Shown: in pieces, positions 8,756 through 17,515 of the stretch | How positions within the stretch are numbered: position 1 is the first letter of the stretch | Layout: each line of letters starts with the position of its first letter | Assembly: GCF_030908215.1 (NCBI RefSeq) | Contig: NZ_JAVFJK010000002.1 | Span: forward strand, 186,001-250,000 | DNA: 64,000 nucleotides | Direction: 5' to 3' | DNA from: Sinomonas sp. ASV486 | GTDB taxonomy: Bacteria; Actinomycetota; Actinomycetes; Actinomycetales; Micrococcaceae | Notes under the pieces: model-generated | Told to the model about the DNA's origin: nothing | The model's database searches: none | The model's input: only the letters and a program-made list of their open reading frames with translations | Program-made: the position numbers and the translations under genes

Positions 8756-9457
8756 ATGTCCGGCTGCTGCGGGCCCGCGCCCGAAAACCCCGATCGGCAC
8801 AACCCGGCTCGGGACGTCATCGATCCAGAGCGGTACCGCTCCATCTTCAACGCGAGCTTCTCCCGGAGCATCACGCGACGGTACGAGAAGAAGGGCCTGC
8901 GCCCCGTCGAGCAGAGGATCGTGGACTTCCTCGAGGGTGCCGGGCTCGAGGGGGCGAGCGTGCTCGAGATCGGCGGCGGCGCAGGCGAGATCCAGCTCGA
9001 GCTCCTCGCACGCGGAGCCGCCCGGTCTGAGAATCTCGAGCTGTCGGACTCCTACGAGGCCGACGCCGCACGCCTCATCCGGCGCGCCGGGATGGCTGGC
9101 CGTGTCTCGCGCCGTCTGGGCGTGGACCTCGCAGGGACGCCCGACGCCGTTGAGCCGGCTGACGTCGTCGTCCTCCACCGCGTGGTCTGCTGCTATCCGG
9201 ACTACGCCGCGCTGCTCGGCGCCGCGGCGGGTCATGCTCGGCGTGCGATCGTGTTCAGCTACCCGCCCCGAAACCTCGCCTCACGTGCGTTCGTGGGCGC
9301 AGGCAACCTGATGATGCGGGTGGGCGGCCGCAGTTTCCGGGGCTACATGCACGATCCGGCCGCAATGATCGATGTGGTGCGCAGCCGAGGCCTCGAGCCC
9401 GCCTACGAGTGGAACGGATGGGCGTGGCGCATCTCGGGAGCGGTGCGGGCCGCGTGA
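8756..9457 (+). CDS. class I SAM-dependent methyltransferase
   Basis: The 233-residue product opens with an unusual MSGCCGP and carries the SAM-binding glycine motif VLEIGGGAGEIQ at about residue 65, followed by the acidic LELSDSYEADA region and VVVLHRVVCCYPD, typical of Methyltransf_25-like Rossmann methyltransferases. Start: the ATG at 8756 lies six bases after CATACT, with no ribosome site, so a leaderless mRNA is likely. It diverges from the FAD dehydrogenase. The target molecule cannot be inferred. Confidence 0.8.
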   Translation: MSGCCGPAPENPDRHNPARDVIDPERYRSIFNASFSRSITRRYEKKGLRPVEQRIVDFLEGAGLEGASVLEIGGGAGEIQLELLARGAARSENLELSDSYEADAARLIRRAGMAGRVSRRLGVDLAGTPDAVEPADVVVLHRVVCCYPDYAALLGAAAGHARRAIVFSYPPRNLASRAFVGAGNLMMRVGGRSFRGYMHDPAAMIDVVRSRGLEPAYEWNGWAWRISGAVRAA

Positions 9458-9589
9458 GGCCTTAAGGCTGGCGCTGGGAGGGATATATCAATTGTGCTCT
9501 GCGTCACGCCTAGGATCCGCGCCTACGCCTGAGTAGGGTGTCCGACAAGGGCCCGGCTGGGCTCGGATCCGTCACAAGAGGAGCTATTC

Positions 9590-9922
9590 ATGGCTGTCGA
9601 TTGGGCAGAGCAGGTCAAGAAGCTGGCACCGAACGCGGACGACGAGGTCGTTGCCGGCATCATCCGCCATTGCGGCATCGCGCTGCAGAGCGCCGACGCG
9701 TCCCTCGTCTCATTCGGCGACAAGACCGAGACAGACCGGGTCCGCGACAGTTTCCTCAAGAAGAAGCTCGGCCGCACCGAGGACGACGCGACACTGGACG
9801 CCGCGATCAAGGCTGTCGGCGAGAAGTTCAAGGGCATCAACCGCCGCCAGCGCCCCACCGTGTACTACCTGCTCGCCGAGCACTTCGACCAGCTGGACCT
9901 CTTCCGCAAGAAGGCCAAGTAG
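9590..9922 (+). CDS. DUF2853 family protein
   Basis: The 110-residue soluble protein is rich in Lys and Asp. It matches the DUF2853 pattern of a small helical domain, with FLKKKLGR and KGINRRQRPTVYYLLAEHF near the end. The ribosome site GAGGAG stands a few bases before the ATG. It is a single gene followed by a small GGCCCC/GGGGCC hairpin (9941-9960). No function is established for the family that I know of. Confidence 0.8.
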   Translation: MAVDWAEQVKKLAPNADDEVVAGIIRHCGIALQSADASLVSFGDKTETDRVRDSFLKKKLGRTEDDATLDAAIKAVGEKFKGINRRQRPTVYYLLAEHFDQLDLFRKKAK

Positions 9923-9940
9923 CGCGTTCCCTTCCGCGGC

Positions 9941-10079
9941 GGCCCCGCCCGTCTGGGGCCCTTGCCGCCGTCTGGGCGCGCCGCTCCGCCCTCCGTTTAG
10001 GGGCGCCCCGCCGTCCGTCTGAGGGTCACCTCCTGTTGGTCTTTGTCAGCACATTGACCTTCAGGAGGTGACCTTCAGG
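9941..10079. repeat. convergent intergenic region with hairpins and GTCACCTCC repeat copies
   Basis: Between two convergent genes lie a 6-bp GGCCCC/GGGGCC hairpin (9941-9960), repeated CCGTCTGGG words, and a longer inverted repeat whose arms are GGTCACCTCCTG (10024-10035) and CAGGAGGTGACC (10062-10073). TGACCTTCAGG then occurs twice, 14 bases apart (10055 and 10069). The TCACCTCC core is shared with tandem repeats elsewhere in the window. Termination is the likely minimum function. Confidence 0.55.
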
Positions 10080-10136
10080 GTGTGACTCCCAGACGTAGAG
10101 GGCCGCGCCCGGTAGAGGGCTACTTCGCGTAGGCGA

Positions 10137-11546
10137 CTACTTCGTGGCCGCCGGCGCGAGGGCCCCAAGGACCTCCTCGGCTGCGCGGCGGCCCATGCGC
10201 AGCGCGCCGTCGACGTGCTGGAAGCCCTCGGCCGCGAGGTCGGAGCAGGCCCAGTGGATCGAACCAACGGGCGTGCGCTGGTCGGCACCGTAGCGGGACA
10301 GTCCGCCGAGGTCGAAGCTCGCCGCGTACGCGCCGCGGGTCCATTCCTCGGAGCCCCAGTCGGACTCGTAGTAGACCTCGGGGACGAGCGCGTCATCGCC
10401 GAGGTAGCGTGCGATGGACGTCAAGATCGCTGCCTTGCGCTCCTCGGCGGTGAGGCGGAACATCGCGTCGGCCTTCTCGTCCGAGACGAAGGCCACGAGG
10501 GTGCCGCGGGAGTCGCCGTGATTCGTGTTGTCGTAGACCTCCTGGACGAGCTCACCGGCGCCGAAGCACGTGCCCGAGAGCCCTGACTCGCGCCAGAACG
10601 GGCGCTCGTACACCGCATGGACCTTGATGACGAGGCCCATCGAGAGGTGCTGGTGCAGCTGGTGCTGGCGACGCGGGAGCGCCGGGACGTACGAGATGCG
10701 GCTGTAAAGCGTGGGCGGGACGGCGAGGATAGCCCGGCGCGCGGTGACGGTGACGCGCCCGGAGGTGCCGCCGTCGGCCGTCGCGACAACGCCGTGCTCG
10801 CCCCATTCCAGAGTGCGCACGGGCGCGCCGAGGACCACGGAGTCACCGAGCTCAGCGGCCATGGCCTCGCTCACGGACTGCATCCCGCCCACTACACGCT
10901 GGTCGAGGATGAAGTCCTCGTCCTGGAGGTTGCTGAACGAGCCGGCCGAGGCTGCCATGAGCACGGCCTGCAGTGCCGAGAACGCGTGCGCGGGCTTGGT
11001 GAGCATGCCCCCGGCGATGAAGAGGCCGATCAGGTTGCAGGCTTCCTCGTCCGCGGACTGGGCGCGGAGCCAGTGCTGGAAGCTAACAGTGTCGAGCTCG
11101 CGGGCCTTCGGGTGCGCCCATGGCTCCTCTGCGCCGATCTCGGCTGCGAGGTCGTCGAGGATCCCGGTGATCCGTTCCACCTCGGCGAGCGTCCCCGGGG
11201 AGACCGGGAAGTCGGCGCCCGAGTAGACCGTGCGAGTGCCGTCGGGGGCCACGTAGACGCTGTCGCCCTCGCGGTAGCGCTTGAAGGTGGCCTTGCCGAG
11301 CTCGGCGACGAGGCCGAGGAGCTCGGTCTGGTCCGGGCTGATCCACTGGCCGCCGATCTCGAGGAATGCGCCGTCGATCGTGTCGCTCCACGTACGGCCG
11401 CCTACGCGGTCGCGGGCCTCGAGAACCACGACGCGCTGGCCCTCCTTCGCGAGTGTGCGGGCGGCCATGAGGCCAGCGGGACCGGCTCCGACGACGACGA
11501 CATCGGCATCGCGGGTCTGCTCGGCGGGGATCTGGGGTTGGGACAT
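10137..11546 (-). CDS. puo: flavin monoamine oxidase, probable putrescine oxidase
   Basis: The 469-residue cytoplasmic flavoprotein has an N-terminal FAD motif VVVGAGPAGLMAARTL followed by EARDRVGGRTWS and GGQWISPDQTELL, hallmarks of the amine oxidase family. EEWTRGAYAASF and GSIHWACSDLA lie in the C-terminal flavin-binding end. Actinobacterial putrescine oxidases have this size and layout; they oxidise putrescine to 4-aminobutanal with H2O2. The neighbouring agmatine deiminase and N-carbamoylputrescine amidase make putrescine, which supports this substrate. The gene has AAGGAAG before the ATG. Its promoter overlaps a palindrome also found before aguB, so TetR control is likely. Another primary amine remains possible. 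Confidence 0.8.
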   Translation of the reverse strand: MSQPQIPAEQTRDADVVVVGAGPAGLMAARTLAKEGQRVVVLEARDRVGGRTWSDTIDGAFLEIGGQWISPDQTELLGLVAELGKATFKRYREGDSVYVAPDGTRTVYSGADFPVSPGTLAEVERITGILDDLAAEIGAEEPWAHPKARELDTVSFQHWLRAQSADEEACNLIGLFIAGGMLTKPAHAFSALQAVLMAASAGSFSNLQDEDFILDQRVVGGMQSVSEAMAAELGDSVVLGAPVRTLEWGEHGVVATADGGTSGRVTVTARRAILAVPPTLYSRISYVPALPRRQHQLHQHLSMGLVIKVHAVYERPFWRESGLSGTCFGAGELVQEVYDNTNHGDSRGTLVAFVSDEKADAMFRLTAEERKAAILTSIARYLGDDALVPEVYYESDWGSEEWTRGAYAASFDLGGLSRYGADQRTPVGSIHWACSDLAAEGFQHVDGALRMGRRAAEEVLGALAPAATK

Positions 11547-11584
11547 GATCTCTTCCTTCGGGAGGGATGTGGGGGAGGTCTCAA

Positions 11585-11617
11585 AATGAATCTAGTTCAT
11601 TAATAGCCTTAGGACAA
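11585..11617 (-). promoter_or_regulatory. puo promoter overlapped by candidate TetR operator
   Basis: On the minus strand, TTGTCC (11612-11617) and TAGATT (11589-11594) are separated by 17 bases, a good sigma-70-type pair. The palindrome AATGAA-N5-TTCATT (11585-11601) covers the -10 box and part of the spacer. The same palindrome with one change stands before aguB, on the other side of tetR. A repressor bound here would block the promoter. Confidence 0.6.
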
Positions 11618-11631
11618 CCCTCCCGCCTCGA

Positions 11632-11681
11632 GTTGAGGGGTCACTTCCCCGTTGAGGGGTCACTTCCCCGATGAGGGGTCA
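11632..11681. repeat. 19-bp tandem repeat ending at the tetR stop codon
   Basis: Two tandem 19-bp units, TCACTTCCCCGTTGAGGGG (11641-11659) and a one-base variant (11660-11678), are preceded by a partial unit. The third TCA (11679-11681) is the tetR stop codon read on the other strand. An inverted copy of the same unit lies upstream of tetR, at about 12438-12456. Confidence 0.75.
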
Positions 11682-12371
11682 GGCGCGGATGGCGCGCACG
11701 GACGCGAGCGTTCCCCGCAGACCGGCAACCAGGGCGTTGAGCCCCACGCCGAAGGCCGCATCGGCCGCGGCCGCGCCCCGCCCGGGGCGGGCTGCGACGG
11801 CGTCGGCAAACGTGGGAGCCAGCTCGCGTCGCTCACCGACGTCGAAGATCCCCTCTGGCGCGGAGACATCCATTGCAGACCCGAGCACGAACGACTCGAC
11901 GGCCACCACCACGTCCACCACCATGTCCAGCGGCCATCCGCCGCCCCTGAGCCCCTCGGCCACCCGCTCGTACATGGCCAGGGTGTGCGGCGCGCCGGCC
12001 ACGGGGAACACCGCGATGATGGGGATGAGGGGCAGGTGCGGCGCGAAGGCCTCGCGATAGGAGTGGGCCCATCTGGTGATCGCGAGGTCCCAGGGGTCCA
12101 CGCCGAATCCGGAGGTGTCGATCGTCTCGCACACGTCATCCTGCACCCAGTTGAGGACCTCGTCCTTCGACTCCACGTGGTTGTAGAGCGCGGACGGCGC
12201 GGTCTTGAGTTCGCGCGCGAGTGCCGCCATGGTGAAGCCCTCATAGCCAGCCCGGGCGACGACGGCGAGCGCCGCCTCGGTGATCTTGCCGCGCGAGAGC
12301 ACGGGCCGCGGGGGGCGGCCGCGGCGCCGTGGGGCAGCCGGCTGCTGCGCGTCGGGATCGGGGGCATCCAT
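11679..12371 (-). CDS. TetR/AcrR family transcriptional regulator of the agmatine/putrescine genes
   Basis: The 230-residue protein has an Arg/Pro-rich N-terminus (residues 1-25) followed by a TetR helix-turn-helix: SRGKITEAALAVVARAGYEG then FTMAALARELKTAPSALYNH. The rest is the helical ligand-binding domain. It lies between puo (same strand, downstream) and the divergent aguB-aguA operon. Matching palindromes in both promoter regions make it the probable repressor of both, with putrescine or agmatine a plausible ligand (inference). The start was placed at 12371; longer upstream reading runs through repeat sequence and is unlikely. Confidence 0.85.
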   Translation of the reverse strand: MDAPDPDAQQPAAPRRRGRPPRPVLSRGKITEAALAVVARAGYEGFTMAALARELKTAPSALYNHVESKDEVLNWVQDDVCETIDTSGFGVDPWDLAITRWAHSYREAFAPHLPLIPIIAVFPVAGAPHTLAMYERVAEGLRGGGWPLDMVVDVVVAVESFVLGSAMDVSAPEGIFDVGERRELAPTFADAVAARPGRGAAAADAAFGVGLNALVAGLRGTLASVRAIRA

Positions 12372-12382
12372 GGTTCGGAGTC

Positions 12383-12456
12383 TAGTGACCCCCCCGATAC
12401 AGGGACGCGACTTCGCGTCGTTGGGAGGTGACCCCCCACCGGGGAAGTGACCCCTC
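12383..12456. repeat. degenerate 19/21-bp tandem repeats upstream of tetR
   Basis: Read on the minus strand, the segment contains a 19-bp unit beginning TCACTTCCCC (revcomp of about 12438-12456). A 21-bp unit beginning TCACCTCCCAACGA (12411-12431) and a decayed unit beginning TCGCGTCCCTG (12390-12410) follow, then GTCAC. The first matches the array at the tetR 3' end and the second matches the array at 35332, which links the two repeat types. Confidence 0.65.
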
Positions 12457-12502
12457 ATCGCGGGGTGGGGGTTGACCGTGGCGCAGATCACGTGCTCTCA
12501 TA

Positions 12503-12519
12503 AACGAACGTCGTTCATT
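12503..12519. promoter_or_regulatory. candidate TetR operator before aguB
   Basis: The palindrome AACGAA-N5-TTCATT has arms that extend outward to TAAAYGAA/TTCRTTTA. It lies in the 219-base gap between tetR and aguB, 72 bases before the aguB start. It matches the palindrome over the puo promoter at 11585-11601 in spacing and in 11 of 12 arm bases. Confidence 0.6.
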
Positions 12520-12590
12520 TACAGGCACCCCCAGCCCGTCACCAGACAGCCCTAGCCCGTCCCCCACCACTTCCCGCGAAGGACTTCCCC

Positions 12591-13712
12591 ATGCACGAGA
12601 TCCTTGCCCTGCAGCCCCCGGTGTCGTGGGCACGCACAGACGCAGGCTCCACGGACCCCGCGAACCCCCGCCGAGACCCGCTGCGGGTCGCGCTCGTCCA
12701 GCACCGCTGGCACGAGGAACCGAAGGCCACCGAGGCCGGGCTCGAGGACGGCATCCGCCGTGCGGCCGCCCACGGCGCACGCGTCGTCTTCCTCCCGGAG
12801 CTCACCCTCTCCCGCTACCCCGCGGACACCCTTCCCGAGGACACCCCGAGCGCGATCGCCGAGGACCTCGAGTCGGGCCCCACGCTCGCCTTCGCCCGCC
12901 GCGCCGCGGCCGCCCACGGCGTCTGCGTCCACGCAAGCCTCTACCGCCGCGGGACCCCGGGAGACCCGCTCGGCTACAACACCGCGATCCTCGTGGCCCC
13001 GACGGGCGAGCTCCTCGCGGCGACGGACAAGCTCCACATCCCCGTGACCGAGGGCTACTACGAGGACAAGTTCTTCCGCCCCGGACCCGAAACCGGGAAC
13101 CCCTACCCCGTCCACGCGCCCGCAGAACTCGGGGGTGCCCGCCTCGGCCTGCCGACGTGCTGGGACGAATGGTTCCCGGAGCTCGCCCGCGTGTACTCCC
13201 TTGCCGGCGCCGAAATCCTCGCCTACCCCACGGCCATCGGCTCCGAACCGGGCCACCCCGACTTCGACACCGAACCGCTGTGGCGCCAGGTGATCGTCGG
13301 AAACGGGATCGCCAACGGCACGTTCATGGTCGTCCCGAACCGCTGGGGCTCCGAGGGCCTCGTGACGTTCTACGGATCGTCCTTCATCTCCGACCCGTAC
13401 GGCCGCATCCTCGCCCGCGCACCCCGCGAGGGCTCGGCCGTCCTCGTCGCCGACCTCGACCTTGAGCAGCGCCGCGACTGGCTCACGCTCTTCCCGTTCC
13501 TCGCCACGCGCCGCCCGGACACCTACGCCGCGCTCAACGCCCGTGTTGACCCGGCCCATCCGTTGGGCTCGCCCGAGCCCGCCTCGCCCTCGGACTGGAC
13601 TCGCGGTGAGACGCACGACGCCGGCAACGCACCGTCGTCGCACGTCCCGCCCATCGTCGGGGTGGCACGGGCGGCACACGCCGCGCAGGAGTTGGAAGGG
13701 GCGAGCGCATGA
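12591..13712 (+). CDS. aguB: N-carbamoylputrescine amidase (carbon-nitrogen hydrolase)
   Basis: AguB hydrolyses N-carbamoylputrescine to putrescine, CO2 and ammonia. The nitrilase-superfamily triad is visible: Glu70 in FLPELTLSRYPADT, Lys147 in DKLHIPVTEGYYEDKFF and Cys190 in LPTCWDEWFPE. The YYEDKFFRPG segment and NRWGSEGLVTFYGSSF are close to known AguB proteins. At 373 residues it is longer than the usual 290-300: about 28 extra residues lie at the N-terminus and a Pro/Ala-rich tail of about 50 at the end. Its stop overlaps the aguA start by ATGA, so the pair is translationally coupled. Confidence 0.9.
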   Translation: MHEILALQPPVSWARTDAGSTDPANPRRDPLRVALVQHRWHEEPKATEAGLEDGIRRAAAHGARVVFLPELTLSRYPADTLPEDTPSAIAEDLESGPTLAFARRAAAAHGVCVHASLYRRGTPGDPLGYNTAILVAPTGELLAATDKLHIPVTEGYYEDKFFRPGPETGNPYPVHAPAELGGARLGLPTCWDEWFPELARVYSLAGAEILAYPTAIGSEPGHPDFDTEPLWRQVIVGNGIANGTFMVVPNRWGSEGLVTFYGSSFISDPYGRILARAPREGSAVLVADLDLEQRRDWLTLFPFLATRRPDTYAALNARVDPAHPLGSPEPASPSDWTRGETHDAGNAPSSHVPPIVGVARAAHAAQELEGASA

Positions 13713-14764
13713 GCTGGCGCATGCCCGCGGAGACGGATCCGCACGAGCGGCTGTGGATGGCGTGGCCGTCCGGCGGCTACACGCTCGGCGGGACGGATCA
13801 GGACGCACATGAGGCCCGCGCCGCATGGGCCGCTGTGGCCCGCGCGGCGCGCAGGTTCGAGCCGGTCACGATGGTGGTCCGCCCGGAGGACCGCGGCATC
13901 GCGCAGGCGTACCTCGATCCGCGCGTCGACCTGCTCGAGGCGCCCCTCGACGACGCATGGATGCGCGACATAGGCCCGAGCTTCGTCCTCGACGAGTCAG
14001 CGGGCGCGGGGGCCGACGGAACCGCCCGGCTCGGCGCCGTCGACTGGATCTTCAACGGCTGGGGCGCCCAGGAATGGGCCAGCTGGGAGCACGATGCCCA
14101 GATCGCCGGCACCGTCACGAACGAGGCCGGCGCCGCCCACGTGCCCAGCAGCCTCGTCAACGAGGGCGGCGGCTTCCAGGTCGATGGCCTCGGCACCGTA
14201 CTGCTGACCGAGACGGTCCAGCTGGACCCGGGCCGCAACCCCGGGACCACCAAGGCCGAGGTCGAGGCCGAGCTCGAGCGCACCATCGGCGCGCGCCACG
14301 CCGTCTGGCTCCCCCGCGGCCTCACGCGGGACTCGGAGCGGTTCGGGACACGCGGCCATGTGGACCTCGTCGCGGCCATCCCGAGCCCCGGGACGCTGCT
14401 CGTCCACGTCCAGTACAACCCCGAGCACCCGGATCACGAGGTCTCGGGCCAGATCCTCGAGACCCTACGCGCCTCCCGGACGGCGGACGGCACGCCGTGG
14501 GACATCATCGAGGTCCCCGCACCGGCCCAGCTGCACGACGGCGAGGACTGGGTCGACTGGAGCTACCTCAACCACGTCGCGCTCAACGGCGGCCTCGTGG
14601 CCTGCTCGTTCAACGACCCGCACGACGAGAAGGCGCTGCGCATCCTCGCCGACGCCTACCGCGGGAGGCACGTGACCGCCGTCGACGCCCGCGTCCTCTT
14701 CTCCCGCGGGGGCGGGATCCACTGCGTCACCCAGCAGCAGCCCACCGCCCGACCGCGGGCCTGA
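13709..14764 (+). CDS. aguA: agmatine deiminase
   Basis: AguA converts agmatine to N-carbamoylputrescine and ammonia. The 351-residue protein is a peptidyl-arginine-deiminase-fold enzyme with RMPAETDPHERLWMAWPSG at the N-terminus, DDAWMRDIGPSFV (substrate-binding Asp/Arg), VNEGGGFQVDG, and the catalytic cysteine Cys339 in GGGIHCVTQQQP at the C-terminus. Its product is the substrate of the overlapping aguB. The operon continues with an APC permease after about 120 bases. Confidence 0.93.
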   Translation: MSWRMPAETDPHERLWMAWPSGGYTLGGTDQDAHEARAAWAAVARAARRFEPVTMVVRPEDRGIAQAYLDPRVDLLEAPLDDAWMRDIGPSFVLDESAGAGADGTARLGAVDWIFNGWGAQEWASWEHDAQIAGTVTNEAGAAHVPSSLVNEGGGFQVDGLGTVLLTETVQLDPGRNPGTTKAEVEAELERTIGARHAVWLPRGLTRDSERFGTRGHVDLVAAIPSPGTLLVHVQYNPEHPDHEVSGQILETLRASRTADGTPWDIIEVPAPAQLHDGEDWVDWSYLNHVALNGGLVACSFNDPHDEKALRILADAYRGRHVTAVDARVLFSRGGGIHCVTQQQPTARPRA

Positions 14765-14881
14765 CCCATCCCTCACCCACTCGCACCCGAGGGGACCCTC
14801 CCCAGGGATCCGGAATGCCGGACCCATCGCCCATCCGCCCCGTTGCCCGCGGCGGATTGCACAAAGGAAAATGGCCTCAAG

Positions 14882-16261
14882 ATGTCTCAGAACACCACCG
14901 CACTGAAGCGGTCGCTCGGCCTCTGGGCGATCGTTGCGCTCGGCATGGGGTACATGACCCCGACCACGGTCTTCGACACGTTCGGCATCGTCTCCGGCGA
15001 GACCAACGGAGCGGTCCCGCTCGCCTACCTCGTAGCCCTCGTGGCCATGGTCTTCACCGCCGTCAGCTACGGCCGCATGACGAGGGTCTTCCCCTCGGCC
15101 GGCTCCGCCTACACGTACACGTCCGAGACGATCCACCCGAACGTGGGCTTCCTCGTCGGCTGGGCGTCGCTGCTCGACTACCTCCTGCTGCCGCTCGTCA
15201 ACGCCGTGATCGTCCGGATCTACATGGAGTCGTTCTTCCCGGACGTGCCGTCATGGATCTGGGTGGTGGGCTACGTCGTCGTCATCACGATCATGAACCT
15301 GTGGAGCATGAACTCGACGTCGAAGATCAACGGAATCCTCGTCGTGTTCGAGGTGGTCCTGATCGGCGTGTTCATCGCCCTCGCGTGGAACGCCCTGGCC
15401 AACGGCCAAGGCACGGGCACCCCGTTCAGCTCGGTGCCGCTCTTCCACGACGGCGTGGATGCGGGCGCGGTCATCTCCGGCGCCACCGTGGTCTGCTTCT
15501 CCTTCATCGGCTTCGACGCCATCACGATGTACACCGAGGAGGCCAAGGACGCGAACACGGTGCCGAAGGCGATCGTGCTCGCGCTCCTCATCGGCGGAGC
15601 GATCTTCTTCGTCGCGGCATGGTTCGGCCAGTCCGTCTTCCCGACCCTGGACGGCTTCGACAACACCGACGACACCCTTCCCGAGATGGCGCTCAAGGTG
15701 GGCGGTGACCTGTTCAAGATCCTGTTCACGTCCGCGGCGTTTGCCGCCACGGTCGCGTCGAGCCTCGCGTCCCACGCGTCGGTGTCCCGCATGCTCTACG
15801 TCATGGGCCGCAACGGCCGTGGGCCGGTCTCGCGCTTCTTTTCGTTCGTGCACCCGAAGTACCGCACGCCGGCCTACGCCGTGCTGTTCGTCGGCGCCGT
15901 CTCGCTCCTCGCGATCCCGTTCACGCTCGAGTTCGTCTCGTCGATGATCAACTTCGGGGCCCTCATCGCGTTCACGTTCGTGAACCTCACGGTGATCATC
16001 CTGTTCGCGCTGCGCCGGAAGCAGATCCGGACGCCGCGCGAGGTCTTCCTGAACATCGTGCTCCCGCTCATCGGGACCGTGCTCACCGGTGTGCTCTGGG
16101 CCAACCTCCAGATGGATGCGCTCATGTACGGAGTCGTCTGGCTCGCGGTGGGCATCGCGTCCCTCGTGGTGATCACCCGCGGATTCCGCCGCAGGGTGTC
16201 GGTGGAGATAACCGAGGAGGACGTGGCCGGGATCGAGGAAGCAGTGGGCCCCCGCGTCTGA
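14882..16261 (+). CDS. APC family amino acid/polyamine permease
   Basis: The 459-residue integral membrane protein has about 12 hydrophobic helices. The APC signature GMGYMTPTTVFDTFGIVSGETNG forms the first unwound helix (quoted here in two adjoining parts: GMGYMTPTTVFDTF and GIVSGETNG), and SFIGFDAITMYTEEAKD the middle one. This type includes the putrescine importer PuuP. The position directly after aguA suggests it imports agmatine or putrescine (inference). The ATG at 14882 has AAAGGA about 12 bases upstream, a rather long spacing. A long hairpin follows at 16299-16344. Confidence 0.88.
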   Translation: MSQNTTALKRSLGLWAIVALGMGYMTPTTVFDTFGIVSGETNGAVPLAYLVALVAMVFTAVSYGRMTRVFPSAGSAYTYTSETIHPNVGFLVGWASLLDYLLLPLVNAVIVRIYMESFFPDVPSWIWVVGYVVVITIMNLWSMNSTSKINGILVVFEVVLIGVFIALAWNALANGQGTGTPFSSVPLFHDGVDAGAVISGATVVCFSFIGFDAITMYTEEAKDANTVPKAIVLALLIGGAIFFVAAWFGQSVFPTLDGFDNTDDTLPEMALKVGGDLFKILFTSAAFAATVASSLASHASVSRMLYVMGRNGRGPVSRFFSFVHPKYRTPAYAVLFVGAVSLLAIPFTLEFVSSMINFGALIAFTFVNLTVIILFALRRKQIRTPREVFLNIVLPLIGTVLTGVLWANLQMDALMYGVVWLAVGIASLVVITRGFRRRVSVEITEEDVAGIEEAVGPRV

Positions 16262-16298
16262 TTCACGCCTGCTGGGCGACGTCGAAACGAAGTGATGC

Positions 16299-16344
16299 AC
16301 GACGGCGGCGGGCCGGGTCGGGTGACCCGGCCCGGCGCCGTCGT
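16299..16344. terminator. long hairpin after the permease gene
   Basis: 21-base arms (16299-16319 and 16324-16344) with one mismatch close a GGGT loop. The arms begin ACGACGGCG and end CGCCGTCGT, a motif shared by several other hairpins in the window. No T tract follows. It lies between the permease and aminotransferase genes and probably marks the end of the agu operon transcript. Confidence 0.7.
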
Positions 16345-16374
16345 CCGTCACCGGTGCTCGGTAGGGTGGGCCCC

Positions 16375-17475
16375 ATGACTGAAACGCTGCCGTTCCGCTA
16401 CCTCTTCGGGCCCGGGCCGGGCAATGCGTACCCCGAGGTGATGTCCGCTCTCTCGTACCCCGTGATCGGGCACCTCGACCGCGCGTTCATCGACCGGTTG
16501 GACCGCGTCTCGGCGGGCCTCCGGCACGTGTGGGGGACGGCGAACGCGCGCACATGGCCCCTCTCGGCGACAGGGTCAGGCGGCATGGAGGCCGCCTTCG
16601 TGAACTTCGTGGAGCCCGGCGATCCGGTCGTCGTCGCGGTCAACGGGCTGTTCGGCGAGCGGATGGCGGAGGTCGCGCGCAGGTGCGGGGCCAACGTGGT
16701 GCGCGTGGACCACGAGTACGGGCAGCCGGTCGACGTCGAGCGAGTCCTCGCAGCCCACCCGAGTCCCAAGGTCATCGCGGCCGTGCACGCCGAGACGTCA
16801 ACCGGGGTTCGCTCCGACATCGCGGCGCTCGGTGCGGGCAAGGGCGACGCGCTGCTGCTCGTCGACGCCGTGACCTCGATCGGCGGGCTCGAGCTGCGTG
16901 CCGACGACTGGGGCATCGACATCGGCTACGCGGGCACACAGAAGTGCCTCGGCGTACCGCCCGGGCTCTCGCCCTTCACCGTCTCGGAGCGGGCGTTCGA
17001 GCGGCGTGTTCAGGACCCGCGGTCCTGGTACTTCGATATCGGGCTGCTCGGCGGGTACGTCGGCGCCGCCGAGGGGCACACCCGCACGTACCACCACACC
17101 GCGCCCGTGACGATGGTCGCCGGCCTCGAAGCCGGGCTCGACCGGATCCTCGCCGAGGGGCTCGAGAAGGTATGGGCGCGGCACGAAGCCGCCGGGGCTG
17201 CGCTGCGGGCCGGGCTCGAGGCGATGGGCCTCGAGCTCTTCGCCGCCGAGGGCCACCGCCTGCCGTCCCTCACCACGGTTCGCGTGCCCGAGGGCGTCTC
17301 CTCCGCCCGCGTCCGCGCCCATCTGCTCGATCGGTACACGCTGGAGATCGGCGCGGGCGTCGGGAAGTACGCGGAGACCGTATGGCGGATCGGGCTCATG
17401 GGCCCCAACGCATCGCCGGCGTCGGTGACGCTTGTGCTCGGGGCGCTGGGCGAGGCGCTCGCAGCGACGCGGTAG
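16375..17475 (+). CDS. class V aminotransferase (alanine-glyoxylate / serine-pyruvate type)
   Basis: The 366-residue PLP enzyme has a fold-type I class V pattern: FGPGPGNAYPEVMSAL at the N-terminus, the TGSGGMEAAFVNF cofactor loop, LLLVDAVTSIGGLEL with the Asp that holds the PLP ring nitrogen, and AGTQKCLGVPPG with the Schiff-base lysine. It moves amino groups between small acids such as alanine, serine and glyoxylate. It follows the polyamine genes, so it could act on an amino acid made from putrescine breakdown, but this is only context. The ATG at 16375 is 31 bases after the hairpin. Confidence 0.8.
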   Translation: MTETLPFRYLFGPGPGNAYPEVMSALSYPVIGHLDRAFIDRLDRVSAGLRHVWGTANARTWPLSATGSGGMEAAFVNFVEPGDPVVVAVNGLFGERMAEVARRCGANVVRVDHEYGQPVDVERVLAAHPSPKVIAAVHAETSTGVRSDIAALGAGKGDALLLVDAVTSIGGLELRADDWGIDIGYAGTQKCLGVPPGLSPFTVSERAFERRVQDPRSWYFDIGLLGGYVGAAEGHTRTYHHTAPVTMVAGLEAGLDRILAEGLEKVWARHEAAGAALRAGLEAMGLELFAAEGHRLPSLTTVRVPEGVSSARVRAHLLDRYTLEIGAGVGKYAETVWRIGLMGPNASPASVTLVLGALGEALAATR

Positions 17476-17515
17476 CCCGGTGCCGGGCACTCGCCTCACG
17501 AGCACGAGGGACGCC

